DNA of 64,000 nucleotides from Belnapia sp. F-4-1 (GTDB lineage Bacteria; Pseudomonadota; Alphaproteobacteria; Acetobacterales; Acetobacteraceae). The notes below the pieces were generated by a model that was given only the letters and a program-made list of their open reading frames with translations, had not been told where the DNA came from and did not search any database. Position numbers and translations under genes: made by a program. Shown here in pieces: positions 57,114 to 64,000 of this stretch (positions are counted from its first letter, which is position 1; every line of letters begins with the position of its first letter). The stretch lies in the NCBI RefSeq assembly GCF_000802185.1, contig NZ_KN676113.1:5262789-5326788 (forward strand), read 5' to 3'.

Positions 57114-58637
57114 TCAGCTGAAGATGAAGTCGCTGATGCTGAGATCCCCATCGGCCAGGATGGTGATGTTGTTGGTCCCGAAGGACACCTCGCCATCCGC
57201 CGTGAAGGTGACCTGGGTGGAGGTGATGCCGCTGAACGCCAGCTTGTCCACGCCGACCTTGAAGTCGCTGATGGTGTCAGTGCCGAAGCTGCCTGCGAAG
57301 ACGAAGGTGTTGGCCCCCTCGCCGCCGGCCAGGTCGTCATTCCCGATGCCGCCGATGATCGTATCGTCGCCGGCGCCGCCGGTGATCTGATCGTTGCCGG
57401 CGCCGGCATCGAGCTGGTTGCCATCGTCGTTGCCGATGATGGTGTCGTTGCCGATGCCGGTCTTCACACCCTCGATCGAAACCAGGTTCAGGGCGAAGGC
57501 GGGGCTGACGGGCTGGGTCAGGTCGACGGTCTGGGCCGTCGCCGCCCCGCTGTTGTCGAGCGTGTCGAGGCCCGCGCCGCCTTCCAGAAGGCCGCTGTAG
57601 AAGTTGACGAAGGTGTCGGCGCTGGAGCTACCGATGTAATGGTTCACGGCACCCGGGTTGAACCCGACGCTGAAGCCGGAGCCGGTGGCACCGCCATAGC
57701 TGAAGATGCTGGCGCCGCTTGCGGCATTGGAGAAGTCGAGCGTGTTGCTGGTGCCGGAGGCCGCGACGACGTCGTTGCCCAGGCCGACCTTGAAGACGTT
57801 GGCGCCCGCACCACCGTTCAGGTAGTTGCTGCCGCTGCCGCCGTCGATGGTTTCAGCACCCGTGCCGCCGATGATCGTGTCAGCATCGACGCCGCCGATC
57901 AGGGTGCTGGCGAAGTCGCTGCCGCGGATGACGTTGTTGCCGTCGCCGCCATCGATCGAGTCAGAGCCGGCGCCGAAGATGGTGTCGGCACCGCTACCGC
58001 CGAGGATGGTCGCAGCGGCGGAGTTGCTGATCAGCAGATCGTCGCCGGTGCCGCCCACCATGAGGGTGGTGCCGGCGCCGCCATAAATGACGTCGTTGCC
58101 GCCGGCGCCGTCGATGGTTGCCGGAGCTCCCCAGACGGTGTCGTTCAGATTGGTGGCGACGATGCTCTCGAAGCCGTTGAAGTAGACGTTGGAGCCGGCG
58201 ATGCCGCCCGCCTCGCCATAGATTTCGCGGCCGGTCGTGGCCCGGGACAGGTCGAGGGTATCGGTGCCACCGCCTGCCAGAATGGTGCCGCCGGCGCCAT
58301 CCACCCAGGAGACGAGGTCGTCGCCGTTGCCCACGTTGATGTAGTTGTCGCCGCCGCCGGCGAGGATGGTGTCGCTGCCGGCACCGGTGACAATGATGTC
58401 GCCGAGCGCGCCAGGACCGGTATCGTCCGCGGCGCTGACATACTGGTTGCCGTCGCTCAGCTTCGCCGTGTCGGCACCCGTGCCGAGATTGATCACACCG
58501 TTGCCGAGCGCGGCCCAGATGGTGTCGTTGCCAGCGCCGGCGAAGATGGTGTCGTCGCCGGTCTGCGAGTAGAAGACGTCGTCGTCCGCGGTGCCCACGA
58601 GATTGTCGGGTCCGAACGTCCCAGGAATAGTAGCCAT
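57114..58637 (-). CDS. RTX-repeat calcium-binding secreted protein, degenerate repeats
   Basis: 507 residues made almost entirely of nonapeptide GGxGxDxUx-like repeats, many degenerate (AGAGNDTIWAAL, GGAGTTLMVGG, GGSGADTIFGAGSDSIDGG, GGAGDDTIIGG). It opens ATIPGTFGPDNLVGTADDDV with no N-terminal signal, as expected for type I secretion, and ends with DFKVGVDKLAFSGI and a strand-rich tail ISDFIFS. No protease, lipase or adhesion domain is visible, and no type I exporter genes are in the window. Shares the 434-bp upstream region with the divergent RTX gene. Confidence 0.85.
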   Translation of the reverse strand: MATIPGTFGPDNLVGTADDDVFYSQTGDDTIFAGAGNDTIWAALGNGVINLGTGADTAKLSDGNQYVSAADDTGPGALGDIIVTGAGSDTILAGGGDNYINVGNGDDLVSWVDGAGGTILAGGGTDTLDLSRATTGREIYGEAGGIAGSNVYFNGFESIVATNLNDTVWGAPATIDGAGGNDVIYGGAGTTLMVGGTGDDLLISNSAAATILGGSGADTIFGAGSDSIDGGDGNNVIRGSDFASTLIGGVDADTIIGGTGAETIDGGSGSNYLNGGAGANVFKVGLGNDVVAASGTSNTLDFSNAASGASIFSYGGATGSGFSVGFNPGAVNHYIGSSSADTFVNFYSGLLEGGAGLDTLDNSGAATAQTVDLTQPVSPAFALNLVSIEGVKTGIGNDTIIGNDDGNQLDAGAGNDQITGGAGDDTIIGGIGNDDLAGGEGANTFVFAGSFGTDTISDFKVGVDKLAFSGITSTQVTFTADGEVSFGTNNITILADGDLSISDFIFS

Positions 58638-59071
58638 CAAGGCGCCTCCAAAGGCTGCGAAGCGAATAGGAGCCGACCCCCCTATGGGACGCCCCATTCA
58701 ACCGATACCGGCGCTTTTATATGCCGTTCACAACCGCTGGTGAAGAAGGCAGGTCGTCTCAATTTGTACCAGCGATAGAGGCGCGATCCAGTAAGCTGTG
58801 GTTAAAACCAGCCTGAGGATAATTTATCACGATTTTGTGATACCGTTTTCGATATGAAGCGTCGGGAGTGATCCCTTTGGTGCGACAGCGAAGGCCACCA
58901 CCTTCGCACTGCACCATCCAAGTTCGTTGCCGGATTCTTAGCACTACGAACGGTGTAAAGACTTGTCGCCTCGGTTGCCTCCAGATTGACCATGCTGCAA
59001 CCGCTGGTTAAACATTGCCCCCATAGGACGGCGCCTTCTCGGTGCCCGACATCGGCGGTGGGGTGATTGTT
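58638..59071. other. 434-bp intergenic control region between divergent RTX genes
   Basis: AT-richer than its surroundings. It contains a palindrome at 58825-58842, a GCGAAGG/CCTTCGC hairpin (58888-58907), and the direct repeat CAACCGCTGGT at 58731-58741 and 58998-59008, one copy near each gene start. No open reading frame here looks real. The symmetrical layout suggests shared regulation of the two RTX genes. Confidence 0.6.
58825..58842. promoter_or_regulatory. Palindromic operator candidate TATCAC-N6-GTGATA
   Basis: Perfect 6-bp arms with a 6-bp GATTTT spacer in the middle of the divergent RTX control region. Size and spacing fit a dimeric repressor or activator. It is the inverse orientation of the CRP half-sites, so CRP is not implied. 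Confidence 0.45.
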
Positions 59072-59935
59072 ATGGCGGATTTTGCATCGATAGCCGGGGG
59101 ACGGTTCGACCTGGAGCAGTTCGGCAACGTGCCGAACGGGGTTGATGCCTTCTATCATATCGAGACCGGCGGCCTGTTCATCGACCGTGGCCTGTCGAGC
59201 GGCGAGACCTTCGTCGATGCCACGGAGGCCAGTGGCGGCATCGCCTTCAGGGACGGCTCCGCCGGCAACAGCCTGGTGGATGGGTCCGGCAACGTCCTCG
59301 GCTTCTACGGCAGCGTCCACGCCGACACGGTGAACGCCGGTGGAGGCGACGACAGCATCTCCGCAGGCAACGGCGACAACTATGTCAGCGCCGGCGACGG
59401 CAACGACTCGATCACCGCGGGCGACAACAACGACACGCTGATCGGTGGCTCGGGCAATGACCTGATCTTCGGTGGTGACGGCCGCAACAACATCCAGGGC
59501 GGCGACGGCAACGACACGCTTTCCGCTGGCTCCGGCAATGACAGCATCTCCGGCGGCGTGGGCAATGACAGCCTCTGGGGTGGCGATGGCAACGACACGC
59601 TACTCGGCGGCGACGGCATGGATACGCTGGCCGGCGGCGCGGGCAACGACCTGCTGAACGGCGGCGCAGGGCCCGACTACTTCGCCTATGAGGACGGCTT
59701 CGGCGGCAACGACACGATCCTCGGCTTCAGCTACGGTGAGGATTTCGTGCAGATCAAGGCCGGCATGGACGGCGTCAACAGCCTCGAGGACCTCGCCGGC
59801 AAGATCACCGTCGAAGGCTCGAGCGTGAAGATCTCGCTGAGCAGCGGCGACACCATCCTCATCAAGGGCATCACCGGCACCACCGCCCAGGAGATGGCGG
59901 CCAACCCGGAAAACTGGATCAAGGGTCTCGGCTAG
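59072..59935 (+). CDS. RTX-repeat calcium-binding secreted protein, canonical repeats
   Basis: 287 residues. An N-terminal strand-rich segment of about 90 residues ([20 protein letters not shown]) precedes roughly a dozen regular GGxGNDxLx nonapeptides (about 95-205: [43 protein letters not shown]), then a C-terminal cap ([20 protein letters not shown]) typical of type I secretion substrates. No signal peptide. Start at [10 protein letters not shown] after GGGGTGA; GTG 59063 and GTG 59042 are alternatives. Could be a surface or matrix protein. Confidence 0.86.
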   Translation: MADFASIAGGRFDLEQFGNVPNGVDAFYHIETGGLFIDRGLSSGETFVDATEASGGIAFRDGSAGNSLVDGSGNVLGFYGSVHADTVNAGGGDDSISAGNGDNYVSAGDGNDSITAGDNNDTLIGGSGNDLIFGGDGRNNIQGGDGNDTLSAGSGNDSISGGVGNDSLWGGDGNDTLLGGDGMDTLAGGAGNDLLNGGAGPDYFAYEDGFGGNDTILGFSYGEDFVQIKAGMDGVNSLEDLAGKITVEGSSVKISLSSGDTILIKGITGTTAQEMAANPENWIKGLG

Positions 59936-59991
59936 CGCTGGACCGCGCTGGCATAAACACAGCAGAAAGTATTCTCTGATACCCGTGTCTC

Positions 59992-62223
59992 ATGATGACG
60001 GGGGCAAGGGTTCTGGATACTTTCGAACCAATGCCGGCGACATCCTCGGATGTCGCCGGCGGCGCTTCTGCCGTGCTTCTTGCGCTCTCGCCCGGCGCCG
60101 TGCTGCTCGTCCTGCGGGACGGGCTTCCGGGCATCGACACGGGCAGCCTCTCCCTCGCCTCGGCCCACGGGCCGGTCGAGCCGCCGATGTCCTGGCAGAC
60201 GGTGCCGGGGACGGCGCTCTCCCTTCTTTTGCTGAAGCCACAACCGGGGCTTGCCATGGGCGAGTGGCTGGATGCCGGCGATGATTCGGGCGGGCGGGTG
60301 CGGCTGCTGCCCGAGGCCGGCAGCATCGCGGACTGCTTCGGCAACCTGGCACCCGCGGCCCTGCTTCGGGTCGCGGGGTTCCTCGCCGCCCGCGGCCGCC
60401 GCCTGCTGCGCGGCGCGGAGGATGCGGCCCTCGCCGCGGCCTGCCATGCCGTGGCCGGGCTCGCCCAGGCGCCGGAGCGAGGCGCCCGGGCAGCGGCATT
60501 CTGCGGCGCCGATGCGCTGCTCTGGTCCCTCCCCCGCGGCCTCGCGGCGGAGGCGGCTACCTCCTATGTCGTCAGCCGGAACCGGCTGCGGCAGGTGAGC
60601 CATACGGACCAGACGCTGATCCTCGACGATCGAAGCTTCGAGGGTGGCTTCCTCCTCCCGGCCGGGGCGGAGGGGCCGATCCATCTTGCGCCGGCACCCG
60701 CGACGCTGCCGACACTCGGTGATCTGGCACGACGCCAGGATGCGGCGGGGCGCGGCCTCTACCGCTTGGCGACAACCGAACTCGCCCGGCGCGCAGCGAC
60801 CGAGGAGCCGGCGCGGCGGCTGCTGCGGGACCACCAGCTGGTGCGGCCGACGCAGCCGGCGGCGCAGGTCAGCCAGCCGGACGAGCCCTTCGGCGGCGCG
60901 CTCGAGTTGGCGGTGGACGACCATGCCGGCGGGCTCTTCCTGCGCGGCTGGCTGCGCGATCCGCTGGCACTTGTCGCCCGGCTCACCCTGCAGGGACGGT
61001 TCGGCGAGCAGCGGCTGGTGCCGGAGCAGATGGTCCGTTTCCCACGGCCCGACATCGGCAAAAAATACGCCGAGGCGCCGCATGGCGGGGCAGAGCTGAA
61101 GGCCGGGTTCGTCGCCTACCTGCCGCGGGCGGCATCGCGGCCCTCGGCGCAGTGGCGGCTGCAGGTGCGGCTGAGCACGGGCGACGAGGTGGCGCTGGTG
61201 GCGCCGCCTTCCATCACCACGCCGCTGCTGGCGCGTGACCGGGTGCTGGGCGGCATCGCCCCGGTGCATGTGACGCCGGAGATCATGGCGCGCTGCATCG
61301 CCCCGCCCGTGGAGCGGCTGCACCAGCGGGTGATGGCGGCGCGGCAGGCGCCGGAGGTGGTGCGGATCGGCCGGCCGGTGGCGGCGCCCGCGGTCAGCCT
61401 GGTCATCCCGATCTACCGCAATGTCTTCTACCTGCGGCATCAGCTGGCGGCCTTCGCGCGGGATGCGAGCCTCGACGAGGCGGAGCTGATCTTCGTGCTC
61501 GACAGCCCGGAGCAGCGGGAGGATCTGGAGCACAATCTGCGCGGCTATCAAGGCATCGGCGGGCGGCCCGTGACGCTGGTCGTGCAGCCGGCCAATTACG
61601 GCTATGGCAGCGCCTGCAATGCCGGCGCGGCGGAAGCGCGGGCGCCGGTGCTGCTGCTGATGAACTCCGACGTGGTGCCGGCGCGGCGCGGCTGGCTGCG
61701 GCCGCTGCTCGGCATGCTGGAGGCGGCGCCCGGCCTCGCCGCGGTGGGGCCGAAGCTGCTCTACGGCAACGACTCGCTGCAGCATGCGGGACTCTATTTC
61801 GAGCGGCTTGGCGGGGATGGCGATTGGTACAACAGCCATTACTTCAAGGGCCTGCCGCGTCGCTTCCCGGCGGCGAACGAGGCGCGGGAGGTGCCGGGCA
61901 TCACCGGCGCGGCCTTCTGTGTGCGGCGGTCAGCCTTCGAGGCGGTGGGCGGCGTCACCACCGACTACGTGGTCGGCGACTACGAGGATTCGGATCTCTG
62001 CCTGAAGCTGCGGGCGGCGGGGCATGGCATCGGCTATGTGCCGGCCTCGGAGCTCTACCATTTCGAGCGGCAGTCGATCACGCTGCATGGCGGCTACGCC
62101 AGGACGCTGGCGGCGGCCTACAACCGGGGCCTGCATCACCGGCGTTGGGCGGGCGACATCGCGGCGCTGATGGAGCGTGAGTGGCCGGTGGGCAGCTTGC
62201 CCGATTGCAGCGAGGCGGCGTGA
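59992..62223 (+). CDS. Two-part protein: novel N-terminal region plus GT2 glycosyltransferase
   Basis: 743 residues. The C-terminal part (about 460-720) is a GT-A family 2 glycosyltransferase: VSLVIPIYRNVFYLRHQLAA, LVVQPANYGYGSACNAGAAE, the metal site LLMNSDVVP, GPKLLYGNDSLQHAGL, ITGAAFCVRRSAFEAVGG and DYEDSDLCLKLRAAG. This subtype resembles rhamnosyl/capsule transferases. The first 450 residues are not recognised; ALELAVDDHAGGLFLRGWLR (about 303-322) looks like a small beta-sandwich binding module. Overlaps the GT4 gene region at its stop. Cytoplasmic, polysaccharide or protein glycosylation. Confidence 0.88.
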   Translation: MMTGARVLDTFEPMPATSSDVAGGASAVLLALSPGAVLLVLRDGLPGIDTGSLSLASAHGPVEPPMSWQTVPGTALSLLLLKPQPGLAMGEWLDAGDDSGGRVRLLPEAGSIADCFGNLAPAALLRVAGFLAARGRRLLRGAEDAALAAACHAVAGLAQAPERGARAAAFCGADALLWSLPRGLAAEAATSYVVSRNRLRQVSHTDQTLILDDRSFEGGFLLPAGAEGPIHLAPAPATLPTLGDLARRQDAAGRGLYRLATTELARRAATEEPARRLLRDHQLVRPTQPAAQVSQPDEPFGGALELAVDDHAGGLFLRGWLRDPLALVARLTLQGRFGEQRLVPEQMVRFPRPDIGKKYAEAPHGGAELKAGFVAYLPRAASRPSAQWRLQVRLSTGDEVALVAPPSITTPLLARDRVLGGIAPVHVTPEIMARCIAPPVERLHQRVMAARQAPEVVRIGRPVAAPAVSLVIPIYRNVFYLRHQLAAFARDASLDEAELIFVLDSPEQREDLEHNLRGYQGIGGRPVTLVVQPANYGYGSACNAGAAEARAPVLLLMNSDVVPARRGWLRPLLGMLEAAPGLAAVGPKLLYGNDSLQHAGLYFERLGGDGDWYNSHYFKGLPRRFPAANEAREVPGITGAAFCVRRSAFEAVGGVTTDYVVGDYEDSDLCLKLRAAGHGIGYVPASELYHFERQSITLHGGYARTLAAAYNRGLHHRRWAGDIAALMEREWPVGSLPDCSEAA

Positions 62224-62228
62224 CGGCG

Positions 62229-63473
62229 ATGCGCGTGCTCTTCCTTTGCCACAATCACCCTTCGCTTCAGCCGGGGGGGACCGAGGTCTTCGCCCGCAAC
62301 CTGTTCCGCGAGTTGCGCGATCGGCACGGGCTCGAGGGCCTGTTCCTTGCCGCCGTCACCAGCAGCCACCGCGAGCCGCTGCCCGGCACGGTGGTGCAGG
62401 CGGTGGGCCAGGCGACGGATGAGATGCTGCTCTGGCTGGACAATTTCGACCGTTTCTTCCTGACGCAGCCGGACACCTACGGCTTGGCGACGCTGGCGCC
62501 GCTGATCGAGGCGTTGGCGCCGGATGTGGTGCATGTCCACCACTCGCTGCAGCTCGGCACTGAAACCATCGACCTGGTCCGGCGGGTGGCGCCGAAGGCG
62601 CGGTTCGTCTTCACTGCGCACGACTTCTTCCCGATCTGCCCGCAGGAGGGGCAGCTGCTCACCACGGATGGCCGGCTCTGCAACGGGCCGACGCTGGATG
62701 GCTGCCTGCGCTGCTTCCCGGACCGGGGAGCGACGGACATCGTCATGCGGCAGCTCGAGCTGCGCGACGTCTTCGCGGATTTCGACCACATTCTGGTGCC
62801 GAGTGAATTCGCCCGCGGCCGCTACGTGGCGAGCGGCTGGTCGCCCGAGCGCTTCAGCGTCATGCCGAACGGCGTGCCGGAACTCCCGGCGGCACCTTTC
62901 CGCGTCGCGCCGGATGGGCGAAGGGACCGCTTCGGCTTCTTCGGCCACATCAACCGGTTCAAGGGCAGCCTGATGCTGCTTCGCGCCTCGCACCAGCTGA
63001 GCGAGAGAGGGGTGGCGCACCGCGTCACGCTGCATGGCGGGGCAGCCTATCAGTCCGAAGCCTTTATGGCGGAGTATGATACCGCCCTCGCCGCGGCGCC
63101 GGCGGCACATTACCGCGGCGCCTATGTGGCGGAGGAACTCGCCGGGCTGATGCAGCAGGTGGACTGGGTCGTGATCCCCTCCATCTGGTGGGAGAATGCA
63201 CCGCTGGTGGTTCAGGAGGCCTTTCGCCACCGCCGCCCGGTCATCTGCAGCGGCATCGGCGGCACGGCGGAGATGGTGCGGGACGGTATCGACGGGCTGC
63301 ATGCGCCGGTGAAGGATCCGGCCGGGCTCGCCGAGGTGATGCGGCGGGCGATCGAGACCGAGGGGCTTTGGCAGCGGCTGGTCGAGGGCATCGCCCCGCC
63401 GGTGACCCTGGCGGATGCCGCCGACCGGCACCTTAAGTTGTATAAAGCTGCGCTGGCCGTCGCTTCCGTTTAG
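62229..63473 (+). CDS. Glycosyltransferase family 4
   Basis: 414 residues, GT-B fold. MRVLFLCHNHPSLQPGGTEV carries the glycine-rich acceptor loop; VVHVHHSLQLGTETI, FVFTAHDFFPICPQEGQLL, and the donor EX7E ENAPLVVQE with RPVICSGIGGTAEMV. Cys-rich CNGPTLDGCLRCFPD (about 152-166) is a common GT4 insertion. GTG 62220, overlapping the GT2 stop, is an alternative start that would couple the two. Probably acts next to the GT2 enzyme on the same glycan. The IS-derived sequence begins within about 10 bp of its stop. Confidence 0.92.
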   Translation: MRVLFLCHNHPSLQPGGTEVFARNLFRELRDRHGLEGLFLAAVTSSHREPLPGTVVQAVGQATDEMLLWLDNFDRFFLTQPDTYGLATLAPLIEALAPDVVHVHHSLQLGTETIDLVRRVAPKARFVFTAHDFFPICPQEGQLLTTDGRLCNGPTLDGCLRCFPDRGATDIVMRQLELRDVFADFDHILVPSEFARGRYVASGWSPERFSVMPNGVPELPAAPFRVAPDGRRDRFGFFGHINRFKGSLMLLRASHQLSERGVAHRVTLHGGAAYQSEAFMAEYDTALAAAPAAHYRGAYVAEELAGLMQQVDWVVIPSIWWENAPLVVQEAFRHRRPVICSGIGGTAEMVRDGIDGLHAPVKDPAGLAEVMRRAIETEGLWQRLVEGIAPPVTLADAADRHLKLYKAALAVASV

Positions 63474-63481
63474 AATGCGGC

Positions 63482-64000
63482 CTAGCAGCCTGTCGGATTT
63501 GCACTTGGTGTCAGGCCGAGGGTTGAGGCGCGATCAGGCTGCGAGCCGCAGGTTGTGGAGCCTGCGGCAGTTGTAGGCGAGGGCGACGAGGGTCCACTCG
63601 CTGGTGACCTTGGCGAGGCCGCGGAGGTGGAAGCGGGTGAAGCCGAGGGCTGACTTGATGGTGCCGAAGACGGGCTCGACGGTCTGCTTGCGACGGGCGT
63701 AGCGGGCTTTGGCATTAGGGGTTTCGAGCTTGGCCACCATGGCGAGGCGCCAGGGCTCGGTGATGCGGCGTGGCGTCCTGGGCTGGGGTGGCGGCCGGAA
63801 GTCGTAGGCGCGGTGCGGCTGGGTCCGGCCGATGGCGACCAGCGGCTCGATCCCGTGCGCCTCGAGGGCGGCAACTGCCTCGCCTGAGGCGAAGCCGGTG
63901 TCGGCGAGGACGGTCTGTGGCAGGCCGATGCCGCCCTCCATGCCGAGGATGGTTGCGGCAAAGCTCGGCGCATCGGCCGAGGTGGCGACGACGCCGGTGG
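63482..64000. mobile_element. IS1182-like insertion sequence, one end visible
   Basis: The region after the GT4 stop (63473) carries no other gene. The likely left end with terminal inverted repeat is near AGCAGCCTGTCGGATTTGCA (63485-63504), but the other end is outside the window so neither the repeat nor a target duplication can be confirmed. Insertion is just past the glycosyltransferase gene, leaving it whole. Confidence 0.6.
63534..64000 (-). CDS. IS1182-like transposase, C-terminal part only
   Basis: Partial: the frame is open through the window edge, so the true start is beyond 64000. About 155 residues visible. ADTGFASGEAVAALEAHGIE holds a DDE-type Asp, and RYARRKQTVEPVFGTIKSAL with GFTRFHLRGLAKVTSEWTLV is the glutamate-containing C-terminal block of IS1182-type transposases, followed by ALAYNCRRLHNL. 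No disruption in the visible part. Confidence 0.88.
   Translation of the reverse strand, partial: TGVVATSADAPSFAATILGMEGGIGLPQTVLADTGFASGEAVAALEAHGIEPLVAIGRTQPHRAYDFRPPPQPRTPRRITEPWRLAMVAKLETPNAKARYARRKQTVEPVFGTIKSALGFTRFHLRGLAKVTSEWTLVALAYNCRRLHNLRLAA

Noticed and set aside
59330..59660. Tandem DNA repeat or CRISPR-like array
   Set aside because: The periodicity comes from RTX nonapeptide codons (27-bp steps) inside an open reading frame; no identical repeats with unique spacers. No CRISPR array was seen anywhere.
59932..61839. 635-codon minus-strand open frame opposite the GT2 gene
   Set aside because: The opposite strand encodes a recognisable glycosyltransferase; this frame is Arg/His-rich without any domain.

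Overview
The window looks like chromosomal DNA of a GC-rich alphaproteobacterium, most likely from the Acetobacteraceae (Roseomonas-like). This rests on the very high GC content, the tctC/caiB/citE-type carboxylate operon, the gene order tolQRAB-pal-cpoB-tilS-ftsH-folP-glmM, and the many four-base ATGA overlaps between genes. The taxonomic name is inference; no rRNA or tRNA gene was found.

Layout. 1-5.3 kb: an operon for a tripartite-transporter binding protein, a flavin monooxygenase, a CoA-transferase and a CitE-like lyase, with a divergent LysR gene. 5.5-10.7 kb: a GST, two transporters, an SDR, a 3-hydroxyisobutyrate-dehydrogenase-like enzyme and a DUF2188 protein. 10.7-13.8 kb: an overlapping trio of two glycosyltransferases and an Ldh-family dehydrogenase. 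14.0-17.1 kb: a compact light-sensing locus with photoactive yellow protein (PYP), its chromophore ligase, and a membrane-anchored MCP-PilZ protein translationally coupled to the ligase. 17.1-27.8 kb: an amidase, a GNAT, a lipoprotein with a permuted NlpC/P60-like Cys/His pattern, an FAH-family enzyme overlapping an alpha/beta hydrolase, an unknown protein behind a palindrome, a toxin-antitoxin pair whose antitoxin frame carries an amber stop, a YeeZ-like epimerase, a TPR protein and a GT39-like membrane protein. 27.9-38 kb: metabolism (alcohol dehydrogenase, enoyl-CoA hydratase, serA-serC, pgm), a DUF1217 protein, a GST, a LysR regulator and an AI-2E family permease.

38.0-54.6 kb is one continuous leftward run of 17 genes: yebC-ruvC-ruvA-ruvB-ybgC-tolQ-tolR-tolA-tolB-pal-cpoB-tilS-ftsH-folP-glmM-thiD-phzF. 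It covers Holliday junction resolution, the Tol-Pal envelope system, tRNA-Ile modification, membrane proteolysis, folate synthesis and amino-sugar synthesis. ruvC has no ordinary start codon near its expected N-terminus. 54.7-64 kb: a PPOX-fold protein, a nucleotide-sugar dehydrogenase, two divergent RTX-repeat proteins around a 434-bp control region, two glycosyltransferases for surface polysaccharide, and the end of an IS1182-like element running off the window.

The most interesting part is the PYP locus. PYP keeps all its chromophore-pocket residues. The ligase has an N-terminal acyl-carrier-protein-like stretch. The coupled MCP-PilZ protein has no sensory domain of its own, which makes it a candidate output for PYP linking blue light to chemotaxis-type signalling and c-di-GMP.
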